DNA from: Caenibius sp. WL
Lineage (GTDB): Bacteria; Pseudomonadota; Alphaproteobacteria; Sphingomonadales; Sphingomonadaceae
DNA: 64,000 bases
Assembly (NCBI RefSeq): GCF_019803445.1
Contig: NZ_CP081844.1
Coordinates: 3,174,501 to 3,238,500, forward strand
Direction of reading: 5' to 3'
Shown here: positions 56,281-64,000 of the stretch, in pieces
How the letters are laid out: every line of letters begins with the position of its first letter
How positions within the stretch are numbered: position 1 is the first letter of the stretch
Translations under genes and position numbers: made by a program
The notes under the pieces: model-generated
What the model was told of the DNA's origin: nothing
Database searches by the model: none
The model's input: only the letters and a program-made list of their open reading frames with translations

Positions 56281-56733
56281 TCACCAGGTGCCGGTGTTTT
56301 CCATGCTTGCCCACGGCTCCTGCGGTTCCCGCTTGCCGTCCTGCAGCAGTTCGACCGAAATGCCATCGGGGCTTTTCACGAAGGCCATGTGCCCGTCGCG
56401 CGGCGGGCGATGGATGATGTGCCCGGCATCCTGCAACCGCTGGCAGGTGGCGTAGATATCATCGACCTGAAAAGCGAGATGGCCGAAATTGCGCCCGCCC
56501 GTATAGGCTTCCGGGGCACTGCCATCTTCCGGCGGCCAGTTGTACGTCAGTTCGACCTGCGCCTTGTCGGCCTGCCCCGGCGCGGCGAGGAAAATCAGCG
56601 TGAAGCGGCCCTGCGGCGATTCATGCCGATCGACTTCTTCCAGCCCGATCAGTTCGAAAAAGCGGATCGTCGCTTCGGGATCGGTCACGCGGATCATGGT
56701 GTGGAGATATTTCAGCAACGGAAGCGGCTCCAT
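56281..56733 (-). CDS. gloA: Lactoylglutathione lyase (glyoxalase I)
   Basis: GloA turns the hemithioacetal of methylglyoxal and glutathione into S-lactoylglutathione. The 150-aa vicinal-oxygen-chelate protein has the four metal ligands in place: His11 (LHTMIRV), Glu61 (QVELTYNW), His85 (GHLAFQV) and Glu128 (ISVELLQ). It has the length and motifs of the bacterial nickel-type enzyme, and the C-terminal 20 residues are an extension. It is divergent from the SIMPL gene (80-base gap). Confidence 0.95.
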   Translation of the reverse strand: MEPLPLLKYLHTMIRVTDPEATIRFFELIGLEEVDRHESPQGRFTLIFLAAPGQADKAQVELTYNWPPEDGSAPEAYTGGRNFGHLAFQVDDIYATCQRLQDAGHIIHRPPRDGHMAFVKSPDGISVELLQDGKREPQEPWASMENTGTW

Positions 56734-56813
56734 TCATCTATGTTCAAACAGGGTTCATGGCCCCGGCAGCACCTTTGTGCCAGCCAAGGCATTCGTTCTG
56801 GGGAGGCTCTATA

Positions 56814-57569
56814 ATGCCCGATGCCGCAATCGGCCACCAGCAGTCTGCGCCGCCGTTCTGGCGCGATACGGTCAACCGCCGCTGGCTCATCAGTTCAGGC
56901 ATCCTTGCCATCGGACTCGTTCTCGGCGGCTATTTGCTGGGCGACGGGCTGACCCGGGCGCGGGAAGCGGATCGTTCCGTCACCGTGCGCGGGCTGGCCG
57001 AACGCGATGTGAAGGCCGATCTGGCCACCTGGACCATCGCCTATTCGGCCAGCGCACCCGATCTCGCCACCGCACAGGCGGGCGTCGACCGCGACACCGG
57101 CCAGATCCGCGCGTTCTTCAAGGAACTGGGCTTCCCCGATGACGCTTTGCAGCCCACGGGCGTGAACGTTTCCAACACCACCACCGATGGGGTGCAGCAG
57201 TTCACCGTGCGCCAGCGCATGACCTTGCGCACCAACGATATCGCCCGCGCGGAAAAGGCGGTGCGCAGCCAGTTCGATCTCGTCCGCCGCGGCGTGGTGC
57301 TGGAGGAAGGATCGGGCATGGCCTACACGTTCACCAAGCTCAACGACATCAAGCCCGCGATGGTGGCCGAAGCGACCAGGGACGCCCGCGCTTCCGCCCA
57401 GCAATTCGCCAAGGACAGCGACACCAGCGTTGGCGGCATCAAGCAGGCGACGCAAGGCTATTTCTCGGTCGAAGCGCGCGATGGCGACAGCGGCGGCGGA
57501 TGGGGGGTCTCCGACACCCCGTTCAAGAAAGTCCGCGTCGTCACCACGGTGGATTTCTATCTGCGCTGA
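56814..57569 (+). CDS. SIMPL-domain (DUF541) envelope protein
   Basis: The 251-aa product has a cytoplasmic N-terminus, one anchor helix (about 27-46, WLISSGILAIGLVLGGYLLG) and a periplasmic SIMPL domain (about 55-251), with VRGLAERDVKADLATWTIAY, the VVLEEGSGMAYTFTKLND segment and KKVRVVTTVDFYLR at the end. Family members (for instance E. coli YggE) have been linked to oxidative and other stress, but no enzyme activity is known. The start at 56814 is chosen by the preceding GGGAGGC and the position of the helix. Confidence 0.88.
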   Translation: MPDAAIGHQQSAPPFWRDTVNRRWLISSGILAIGLVLGGYLLGDGLTRAREADRSVTVRGLAERDVKADLATWTIAYSASAPDLATAQAGVDRDTGQIRAFFKELGFPDDALQPTGVNVSNTTTDGVQQFTVRQRMTLRTNDIARAEKAVRSQFDLVRRGVVLEEGSGMAYTFTKLNDIKPAMVAEATRDARASAQQFAKDSDTSVGGIKQATQGYFSVEARDGDSGGGWGVSDTPFKKVRVVTTVDFYLR

Positions 57570-57590
57570 TCGCGCGTCGCGCGGCAATGC

Positions 57591-57619
57591 AAAACGGCCC
57601 GCGCATCACGCACGGGCCG
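57591..57619 (-). terminator. Rho-independent terminator after the TorF-type porin gene
   Basis: On the minus strand CGGCCCG...CGGGCCG forms a GC-rich stem (57595-57619) followed by TTTT. It lies about 20 bases after the porin stop and also faces the SIMPL gene, so it may serve both. Confidence 0.85.
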
Positions 57620-57640
57620 CCTGTTCGTTCCACTTTGCGA

Positions 57641-58411
57641 TCAGAAGCTGTAGGACAAGGTGCCTACCACGGCGTCGTTGGTGGCATTCTTGATCGACTT
57701 GCCTTCCACGCCCACATAGCTGACCCCGACCGTCAGCCCGCCCAGCACGGTGGCCGAAGCCCCGATCGACCAGTCGAGCGCGGTCTTGTCGTTGTTGAAG
57801 CCGCCGAGATAATCGGGCGCCAGCGCCCCATCGGTATAACCGAGGTGGCCGGTCAGCGTGATCGGCGTCCGGGGAATGCCAACTTCGAGATCGGTGAAGA
57901 TATAGAGGTTGTCTTCACTGCCCAGCGCCTTCTGGTCCCAGGCATAGGCCACGCCCAGCGTCGCTCCCAGCGGGCCGAACTGGCTCGACAGTTTCACATA
58001 GGGTTCGAAATAATCGGACTTGCCGAAGCCCTGATCCTTGGCCGGATAGATATAGTAGAGCAGCCCGGCGTCGAGCTTGAGATTGGAAGCGATATCGCCG
58101 CTCCACCCGCCATAGACATCGAGTTCCATGTCACCGAGACCGCTGCCCCCGTCATCGAGCGAGGAGGCCCAGGTTCCGACATAGAAACCGCTCGAATGCG
58201 CGACATCGATCCCACCCTGGATCGCGAAATCACCCCCCGACAGGGAAACCCCGCGGAAACGATAATCGGTGACGATGGCGACATTGCCGCTGACCGTGAA
58301 ATCGGACGGACCGGTCACCGCGCCTTCATCCTGGGCCATGGCGGGGGTGGCCACGAAAGCGGCGCCGGCAAGCGCGGATGCAACCGAAAGGTTGCGGAGG
58401 AACGTAAGCAT
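57641..58411 (-). CDS. TorF-family putative porin
   Basis: The 256-aa product has a signal peptide ending in ATPAMAQ (about 27) and a mature outer-membrane barrel pattern with 12 or so amphipathic strands. The family feature is the start FTVSGNVAIVTDYRFRGVSL, the GGIDVAHSSGFYVGTW turn, and the end VVGTLSYSF with a terminal phenylalanine. Members of this TIGR02001/TorF group are reported in many proteobacteria with unknown solute range. From ATG 58411 the length is normal. A strong terminator follows. Confidence 0.9.
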   Translation of the reverse strand: MLTFLRNLSVASALAGAAFVATPAMAQDEGAVTGPSDFTVSGNVAIVTDYRFRGVSLSGGDFAIQGGIDVAHSSGFYVGTWASSLDDGGSGLGDMELDVYGGWSGDIASNLKLDAGLLYYIYPAKDQGFGKSDYFEPYVKLSSQFGPLGATLGVAYAWDQKALGSEDNLYIFTDLEVGIPRTPITLTGHLGYTDGALAPDYLGGFNNDKTALDWSIGASATVLGGLTVGVSYVGVEGKSIKNATNDAVVGTLSYSF

Positions 58412-58669
58412 GACAGTATTCCTTGTTACGATGAATCTGTTGTACATCGTCCCACCTGCATTCCGCCGGTCATCTCTTGGTGGACGCCCGTTGCGGAATA
58501 ACGGGAAACTGCCTGCCGATGCTGCAATGCACAAGACCCTTTCGCGCAAGACGCGAGCAAGTGCAGAAAGTGTGGATTTTGCGCATCACATTCACAGGCG
58601 AGACAGGATTTACAGACGAGACTGGGCCGCCATGCCAGCCATGGCGATGAGCAAGCAGGACAATCACCC

Positions 58670-59491
58670 GTGATTCCCGACCAGATAAGCAATCAGGCCC
58701 GAGACGATCATGCAACAGCCGGTGTCACCGTGGCAACCGCCAGTGTGCCCGCCGGGCAACGCGTCTATGCCATCGGCGATATCCATGGGCGGCTCGATCT
58801 GCTCGAACCGCTCGCCCGCGCGATCGAGGCCGACGATGCCGCCGCGCCCGCCGCACAGACCACCGTGATCCTGCTGGGCGACCTGATCGATCGCGGCGCC
58901 GACAGCAAAGGCGTGCTCGCCTTCGCCCGCGCATGGCGGCAACGGCGGACGGTTCGCATCCTGATGGGCAATCACGAGGAAATGTTCCTCGACGCGTTCA
59001 CTGATCTGGAATGGCTGGCCAGGCTTCTGCCGCATGGCGCCTACGAAACTCTTGAAAGCTACGGCATCGCCGTGCGCGGGCTGGATCGGGATAGCCTTCG
59101 CCATGTGCAGGCAGCCATGGCCGAGCAGATTCCGGAAGAAGACCGCCGCTTCATGGCCGGTTTCGAAGCCTCGGTGGCGATTGGGGACTACCTGTTCGTT
59201 CACGCCGGGATCGAACCGGGCATCGCGGTCGACCGGCAGAGCGAACGCACGCTGCGCTGGATTCGCGAACCGTTCCTTTCGCATCGGGAACCCTATTCGC
59301 ATGTCGTGGTCCACGGCCACACGATCCGCCCGCAGGTGGAAGAGCGCCCGAACCGCATCGGCATCGACACCGGCGGCTATTGCTATGACGTGCTGACCGC
59401 GCTGGTGCTGGAAGGCGGCACCCGGCGGTTCATTCAGGCGCGCGGTACCGGCAGCGCGGTCACTATCGAAACCCGCGCAGCCGCCGTCTGA
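58670..59491 (+). CDS. Metallophosphoesterase, PP1-like serine/threonine phosphatase family
   Basis: The 273-aa product has the phosphoesterase motifs in order: GDIHGRLD (36-43), GDLIDRG (70-76), GNHEEM (about 105), and the HAGIEPG and VHGHT histidine motifs. It resembles bacterial PP1-type phosphatases (PrpA/PrpB-like, ApaH superfamily); protein or dinucleotide substrates are both possible. It starts at GTG 58670, since no ATG lies near the domain start. The 258-base gap upstream to the porin holds an 18-base imperfect tandem repeat (58591-58608 and 58609-58626) and no gene. Confidence 0.9.
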   Translation: MIPDQISNQARDDHATAGVTVATASVPAGQRVYAIGDIHGRLDLLEPLARAIEADDAAAPAAQTTVILLGDLIDRGADSKGVLAFARAWRQRRTVRILMGNHEEMFLDAFTDLEWLARLLPHGAYETLESYGIAVRGLDRDSLRHVQAAMAEQIPEEDRRFMAGFEASVAIGDYLFVHAGIEPGIAVDRQSERTLRWIREPFLSHREPYSHVVVHGHTIRPQVEERPNRIGIDTGGYCYDVLTALVLEGGTRRFIQARGTGSAVTIETRAAAV

Positions 59492-59508
59492 TCGCCATGC
59501 GATAAAGT

Positions 59509-59946
<438 letters not shown>

Positions 59947-59951
59947 GCGCC

Positions 59952-60653
59952 CTATCTAGCGTGGCCGCGGTCGCGTTCCAAGAGCAGCGCGAAAAGTATC
60001 GCCCCGATTTCTCCATCGATTGCGCCATCGATCCGCGCGGGGCGCCAGCGGCGCTGGAACGCCGCCACCGCCGCGCGCCCGTCGGTGATGTCATAACCGA
60101 ACCGTTCCAGCCCCAGCATGAACGCCCCATCGTTGGGAAACGGCGTGCCGAGGCTGATCTTCGGCACCGCCAGGGCCAGCCGCAAGCGGGCAAGGCGCCC
60201 CCAGTCGAACAATTCGCCCGGATCGTCCTTGCGCGCGGGGGCGATATCGGAATGGCCGACCACATTGGCGCGCGGAATGTCGTAACGGCGCACGATTCGC
60301 CCAACCAGCGGCAACAGCGATTCCATCTGCGCGGCAGTGAACGGGCGATAGCCCCATTCGTGCCCCGGATTGACCAGTTCGATCCCGATGCTGGCCGAAT
60401 TCACATCCGTGATCCCGCGCCAGTAGGACCGGCCCGCGTGCCACGCGCGCTTGTCTTCATCGACCAGCCGGGTGACCGCGCCGTTTTCCTCGATCATGTA
60501 ATGCGCGGACACTTCGGCCGCCGGATCGCACATCCGCTCCAGCGCCTCGGCCCCGGTGCGCATGCCGGTATAGTGCAGGACGATCATGGAAATGGGCAGC
60601 TTGCGCTCGTTCCAGTTGGGCGACGGAACCGCGTGCTGCACCAGTTCGTCCAT
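59952..60653 (-). CDS. N-acetylmuramoyl-L-alanine amidase (AmpD-like)
   Basis: The 233-aa amidase_2 protein cuts the muramic acid to L-alanine bond. Zinc ligands are expected at His27 (IVLHYTGM), the His of VVGHSDIAPARKDDPG and the Asp following in the same motif. The N-terminal half is the catalytic domain (about 15-160); the C-terminal 70 residues (GLERFGYDITDGRAAVAAFQ) look like a peptidoglycan-binding helical unit. There is no signal peptide, which fits an AmpD-type cytoplasmic role in muropeptide recycling, as does nagZ elsewhere in this window. It is five bases from the chpT stop. Confidence 0.9.
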   Translation of the reverse strand: MDELVQHAVPSPNWNERKLPISMIVLHYTGMRTGAEALERMCDPAAEVSAHYMIEENGAVTRLVDEDKRAWHAGRSYWRGITDVNSASIGIELVNPGHEWGYRPFTAAQMESLLPLVGRIVRRYDIPRANVVGHSDIAPARKDDPGELFDWGRLARLRLALAVPKISLGTPFPNDGAFMLGLERFGYDITDGRAAVAAFQRRWRPARIDGAIDGEIGAILFALLLERDRGHAR

Positions 60654-60658
60654 CGTGT

Positions 60659-61300
60659 TTACTCTTCCGGCAGCACCGCCCCGAGCACCAGGGCATCTTC
60701 CGCCACCGCGTGCTGCAACCCGCCGCCCGCTTCCGCCGCGATGACGTGGAGCATATGTGCCGCCGCCGTGCGGCCCGACAGCGCTTCGGGGGCGAGGCGC
60801 CCTTCCAGCGCATCGCCGATGGTGCGGTCGAACGCGACTTTGCGCCCCATCGCGCGCACCGCGATTTCACAAGTGCCGCCGCGCACTTCGGCGGCGATGT
60901 CGATCGAACCGCCCCGCATCAGCGCGTCGAGCGCAATGTGCGCGAAATTGAGCAGCACTTTGGCCGCGGGCTTCGACAGTTCCGCCGCGCCCAGCACCCA
61001 GCTCACCGTGATTCGGTCGTTCCCGGCCACCAGCGCATCGACCAGGCTGCGCACTTCGTCGGTGGATACCTTTTCCCCGAAGCCGCCCGCCGCGCCGAAC
61101 GCGAGGCGGAAGAATTTGAGCTTGTCCGTCGAGGCCTTGGCGCTCTGTTCCAGCAGTTCGAAGCACCGCTGGCGCATGGCCGGGTCCTTTTCGTCCGCCA
61201 GGAGTTCCAGCCCGTTCATCAGCGCTCCGACCGGGCTCAGCAGATCGTGGCACAGGCGGGAACAAAGCTGGCTGGCGAGATCGACGGAAGAATTGGACAT
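60659..61300 (-). CDS. chpT: ChpT, histidine phosphotransferase of the CtrA relay
   Basis: ChpT passes phosphate from the CckA hybrid kinase to CtrA and CpdR. The 213-aa product starts MSNSSVDLASQLCSRLCHDL, in which His18 of the LCHDLLSPVGAL motif is the phospho-acceptor, followed by the DHp-like helices and a degenerate ATPase-like C-terminal domain that lacks the kinase motifs. This is the ChpT family. The start at 61300 follows from the motif; a frame open to 62701 is antisense to other genes. It is followed directly by the amidase. Confidence 0.94.
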   Translation of the reverse strand: MSNSSVDLASQLCSRLCHDLLSPVGALMNGLELLADEKDPAMRQRCFELLEQSAKASTDKLKFFRLAFGAAGGFGEKVSTDEVRSLVDALVAGNDRITVSWVLGAAELSKPAAKVLLNFAHIALDALMRGGSIDIAAEVRGGTCEIAVRAMGRKVAFDRTIGDALEGRLAPEALSGRTAAAHMLHVIAAEAGGGLQHAVAEDALVLGAVLPEE

Positions 61301-61548
61301 GTTCAGTTTTTCGTCCCTTTTCCTGAAAGGGGTGGCACAATCGTTCCCGTTTATAGGAACTAATTCCGGTCCCGGAAGCCGGTCCGCAGACAAACAGGCC
61401 GATTCCCTGTTTCCTTCGGACGAGCAGAGAGGAAGGAGCCGTCCCATAACGGGATTTCGCGGCGGATGGAAACATCTGCCCACCCGGAAATCGCGCCAAA
61501 CGGAGAATAAAGCGGCAACCGGCCCGATTTCATCCGGGCAGCCTGGCT

Positions 61549-61950
61549 CTACCGCTCCACAAGGACATGGGATAGCGCGCGGAACCCCTGCGAATCGTCC
61601 CGCCACAGGCGCACCTCCCCGTCGCGGCCGACAATCGCCCAGATCGCCCCGTCTCCCGCCGCCTCGGCGCGGTCGCACGGCGATGGTTCCGGCGCACCCG
61701 CGGGGTGCGAGTGATAATAGCCCACGACCTGGGCCCCCTGCCCGGTGCGCGCGGCACGGTGGGCATCGATCAGCGCGCGCGGATCGATCTCGAACCGGCG
61801 GTGCGGGTCCGCCGCGACATTGGCGGCGGGTATCGCCCGGTCGATTCGTCCGGCAGCGCCCAACAGCAGCCCGCAACATTCGTCGGGCGCGGCGCTCTCC
61901 GCTTCCTGGCGCAGAAGCGCGATCACATCCCTTGTCACAGCGATAGTCAT
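61549..61950 (-). CDS. JAMM-type (Mov34/MPN/PAD-1) metalloprotease-like protein
   Basis: The 133-aa product has the full JAMM metal set: Glu24 in PDECCGLLLG, His80 and His82 in GYYHSHPAGAP, and Asp93 in SPCDR, the E-x(n)-H-x-H-x10-D pattern. Stand-alone bacterial JAMM proteins act in cysteine and sulfur transfer (Mec+ type) or in pupylation-like systems; no ThiS/MoaD-like gene is adjacent, so the substrate is unknown. The ATG at 61950 is divergent from rluD with almost no gap: the alternative rluD start at 61949 would overlap it. Confidence 0.9.
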   Translation of the reverse strand: MTIAVTRDVIALLRQEAESAAPDECCGLLLGAAGRIDRAIPAANVAADPHRRFEIDPRALIDAHRAARTGQGAQVVGYYHSHPAGAPEPSPCDRAEAAGDGAIWAIVGRDGEVRLWRDDSQGFRALSHVLVER

Positions 61951-61966
61951 GCCCACATTCCCTACC

Positions 61967-62914
61967 ATGGGGACCGGGGAATTGATCGAGGGTATTTTCA
62001 CAAGCGGCGGCGTGCGGCTGGACAAGGCGCTGGCCGAAGCCAGCGGCCTTTCGCGTGAGCGGGTGAAAGCGCTGCTGGGCGAAGGCCGGATCACGCTGGA
62101 CGGCCAGCCGGCCCCCGGCGCATCCGCCAAGACCGCGGCGGGCGCCCATTTCGCGATTGCCGTGCCCCCCGCCGCCGAAGCGCAGGCCGCACCGCAGGCC
62201 ATCCCCCTTGTCGTGGCGTACGAGGATGACGACCTGATCGTGATCGACAAACCCGCCGGGCTGGTGGTCCATCCGGCCGCGGGCAATCCCGATGGGACGC
62301 TGGTCAACGCGCTGCTGCATCATTGCGGCGATTCGCTTTCGGGCATCGGCGGCGTGGCTCGCCCGGGCATCGTCCACCGGATCGACAAGGACACCTCCGG
62401 CCTGCTGGTGGTGGCCAAGAACGACGCCGCGCACGAAGGGCTCGCCCGGCAATTCGCCGATCATTCCATCGAGCGCGCCTATCTCGCAGTGGTGAACGGA
62501 CATCCCGTGCCACCGGCGGGCACTGTCGCTGCGCGAATCGGCCGCTCCGACGCGAATCGCAAGAAGATGGCCGTGCTGTCCCCCGATAGCAGCCGCGGCA
62601 AGCACGCCGTCACCCATTACAAGACGCTGAAATTGATGAACAACTGCGCGCTGGTCGAATGCCGGCTGGAAACCGGGCGGACGCATCAGGTGCGCGTTCA
62701 CATGGCGTCAATCGGTCATGCCCTATTAGGGGATCCGACTTATGGACGCCCTCACGCCAAGCTACGGCCGGTTCTTTCCGCCCTCGGCTTCCGCCGTCAG
62801 GCGCTGCATGCGGCAGTGCTCGGCTTCGTTCATCCGGGCAGCGGCGAGACCATCCGTTTCGAGAGCGAACTGCCCCTCGACATGCGGGAACTGATTGATG
62901 AAACCACTCGTTGA
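61967..62914 (+). CDS. rluD: RluD, 23S rRNA pseudouridine synthase
   Basis: RluD makes pseudouridines 1911, 1915 and 1917 in helix 69 of 23S rRNA. The 315-aa product has an S4 domain (about 15-75, VRLDKALAEASGLSRERVKA) and the synthase core with the catalytic aspartate in GIVHRIDKDTSGLLVVAK and LETGRTHQVRVHMASIGHAL. The length and C-terminal PLDMRELI fit RluD better than RluC. The start MGTGELIEG is preferred to the ATG at 61949. It is in front of rpoH, 130 bases away. Confidence 0.93.
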   Translation: MGTGELIEGIFTSGGVRLDKALAEASGLSRERVKALLGEGRITLDGQPAPGASAKTAAGAHFAIAVPPAAEAQAAPQAIPLVVAYEDDDLIVIDKPAGLVVHPAAGNPDGTLVNALLHHCGDSLSGIGGVARPGIVHRIDKDTSGLLVVAKNDAAHEGLARQFADHSIERAYLAVVNGHPVPPAGTVAARIGRSDANRKKMAVLSPDSSRGKHAVTHYKTLKLMNNCALVECRLETGRTHQVRVHMASIGHALLGDPTYGRPHAKLRPVLSALGFRRQALHAAVLGFVHPGSGETIRFESELPLDMRELIDETTR

Positions 62915-63044
62915 AATCGATGAAATCACCCGCACTCACGGCAGAATTCGGGTATAAGGGAATGTGGGCAAGTGGCCGTGCCCAGCCGGACGCCCAGCAG
63001 GGGTCTGGCAAAACAGCGGTCGACACTTTGAAAGGTATGGGACT

Positions 63045-63962
63045 TTGACCGAGAAAAACACCACCATCAGGAGAACGGCGTCTGTCCCGGCGTTGAGCGG
63101 GGAGCAGAGCCTCAACCGATATCTGGCCGAGATCAAGAAATTCCCGGTGCTGACGGCCGAGCAGGAATACATGCTCGCCAAGCGCTATCAGGAACATCAG
63201 GATCCCGAAGCCGCCGCACAGCTGGTGACGAGCCATCTGCGACTCGTGGCGAAGATCGCCATGGGCTATCGCGGCTATGGCCTGCCCGTGTCCGACCTGA
63301 TTTCCGAAGGGAACGTCGGGCTGATGCAGGGCGTGAAGAAATTCGAACCCGATCGCGGCTTCCGCCTCGCGACTTACGCGATGTGGTGGATCAAGGCTTC
63401 GATGCAGGAATTCATTCTGCGCAGCTGGTCGCTCGTCAAGATGGGCACCACCGCCGCGCAGAAGAAGCTGTTCTTCAACCTGCGCCGGATGAAGAAGAAC
63501 CTCGATGCTTACGAGGATACCGATCTTCATCCCGACGATGTGAAGAAGATCGCCGAAGACCTCGGCGTGCCCGAGCAGGAAGTCATCAACATGAACCGGC
63601 GGATGCTGATGGGGGGCGATTCCTCGCTCAACGTCTCCATGCGCCAGGGCGAAGAAGGCTCCGGCCAATGGCAGGACTGGCTGGCGGACGACCGCCCACT
63701 GCAGGACGAAACCGTGGCCGAAGCCGAGGAAGCCGAACTGCATCACGAGATGCTGGCCGAAGCGATGGACAGCCTAAACGAACGCGAACGGCATATCCTG
63801 GTCGAACGGCGGCTGACGGAAAATCCGAAGACGCTGGAAGAACTCAGCCAGGTCTATGACGTATCGCGCGAACGCATCCGCCAGATCGAAGTGCGCGCGT
63901 TCGAAAAACTGCAGAAGGCGATGTATCGCCTGGCGGACAAGAAGCTGCTCGCCCCGGCCTGA
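63045..63962 (+). CDS. rpoH: RpoH, heat-shock sigma factor (sigma-32)
   Basis: RpoH directs RNA polymerase to heat-shock promoters. The 305-aa product has sigma regions 2 to 4: LVAKIAMGYRGYGLPVSDLI and FRLATYAMWWIKASMQEFIL in region 2, the RpoH box QKKLFFNLRRMKK that sets it apart from housekeeping sigma factors, and the region 4 helix-turn-helix SQVYDVSRERIRQIEVRAFE. The start is TTG at 63045 (MTEKNTTIRRTASVPALSGE); the only nearby ATG, at 63037, is out of frame. A TTG start suggests limited basal translation. The clpB promoter candidate in this window matches its expected consensus. Confidence 0.95.
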   Translation: MTEKNTTIRRTASVPALSGEQSLNRYLAEIKKFPVLTAEQEYMLAKRYQEHQDPEAAAQLVTSHLRLVAKIAMGYRGYGLPVSDLISEGNVGLMQGVKKFEPDRGFRLATYAMWWIKASMQEFILRSWSLVKMGTTAAQKKLFFNLRRMKKNLDAYEDTDLHPDDVKKIAEDLGVPEQEVINMNRRMLMGGDSSLNVSMRQGEEGSGQWQDWLADDRPLQDETVAEAEEAELHHEMLAEAMDSLNERERHILVERRLTENPKTLEELSQVYDVSRERIRQIEVRAFEKLQKAMYRLADKKLLAPA

Positions 63963-64000
63963 TCCGGTCGCCCTTCTGCTGAAAAGCGCCGGTATCCCTC

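Overview
The window is a 64-kb, GC-rich, densely packed chromosomal stretch of an alphaproteobacterium. It is almost certainly a member of the Sphingomonadales, probably Novosphingobium/Sphingobium-like; the genus is inferred from overall style only. Evidence is the argS-SPOR-nagZ-scpA-scpB-tatA-tatB-tatC order, a ChpT phosphotransferase, an ATP12-type F1 chaperone beside an RluA-family synthase and a HAD phosphatase, a kinase-type ThrB next to ispH and rnhA, an RpoH with the sigma-32 signature, and several alphaproteobacterial palindromic repeats. There is no prophage, insertion sequence, tRNA gene or CRISPR array.

Layout. 1-3583 (minus): tamB (cut by the window edge), tamA and bpt. 3754-7352: ilvA (minus), then a beta-hydroxyacid dehydrogenase coupled to an exported amidohydrolase relative that has lost its metal ligands (plus). 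7466-14226 (minus): argS to tatC, joining arginine tRNA charging, cell-wall recycling, chromosome condensation and Tat export. 14418-18079: a lipoprotein, ispH-thrB-rnhA and a DUF1508 protein. 18391-20498 (minus): a hydrolase and a D-arginine-dehydrogenase-like flavoprotein, both apparently starting at isoleucine codons. 20579-27860 (plus): a Tad/Flp pilus operon cpaABCDE-tadBC with no cpaF ATPase and no pilin gene.

27932-35362 (minus): clpB with a candidate RpoH promoter, trmL, gatCAB, a membrane-anchored FKBP isomerase and rpsU. 35607-40220 (plus): crcB, an RluA-family synthase with a long basic tail, a 26-codon remnant of a PaiB-like FMN-binding gene, a HAD phosphatase, a small membrane protein, ATP12, an Nmad3-like protein and a GNAT acetyltransferase. 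40269-43879 (minus): an Mla-type lipid transporter. 43975-47517: valS and queE (plus). 47540-54935 (minus): an alcohol dehydrogenase, a HerA-type ATPase, a TIGR02186/TSUP pair and a reduced NfrA/NfrB-like glycan-export pair.

55028-63962: nhaA, gloA, a SIMPL protein, a TorF-type porin, a PP1-like phosphatase, RNase P RNA, an amidase, chpT, a JAMM protease, rluD and rpoH. Most is core metabolism and envelope biogenesis. TamAB, Tat, Mla and the Nfr-like pair all serve the cell envelope, RpoH probably drives clpB in the same window, and ChpT belongs to the CtrA phosphorelay. Points most worth a second look are the metal-ligand-free amidohydrolase, the two adjacent genes with Ile start codons, the minimal Nfr-like pair, the Tad operon without its motor, the PaiB remnant, the Nmad3 protein, and three or four families of palindromic repeats.
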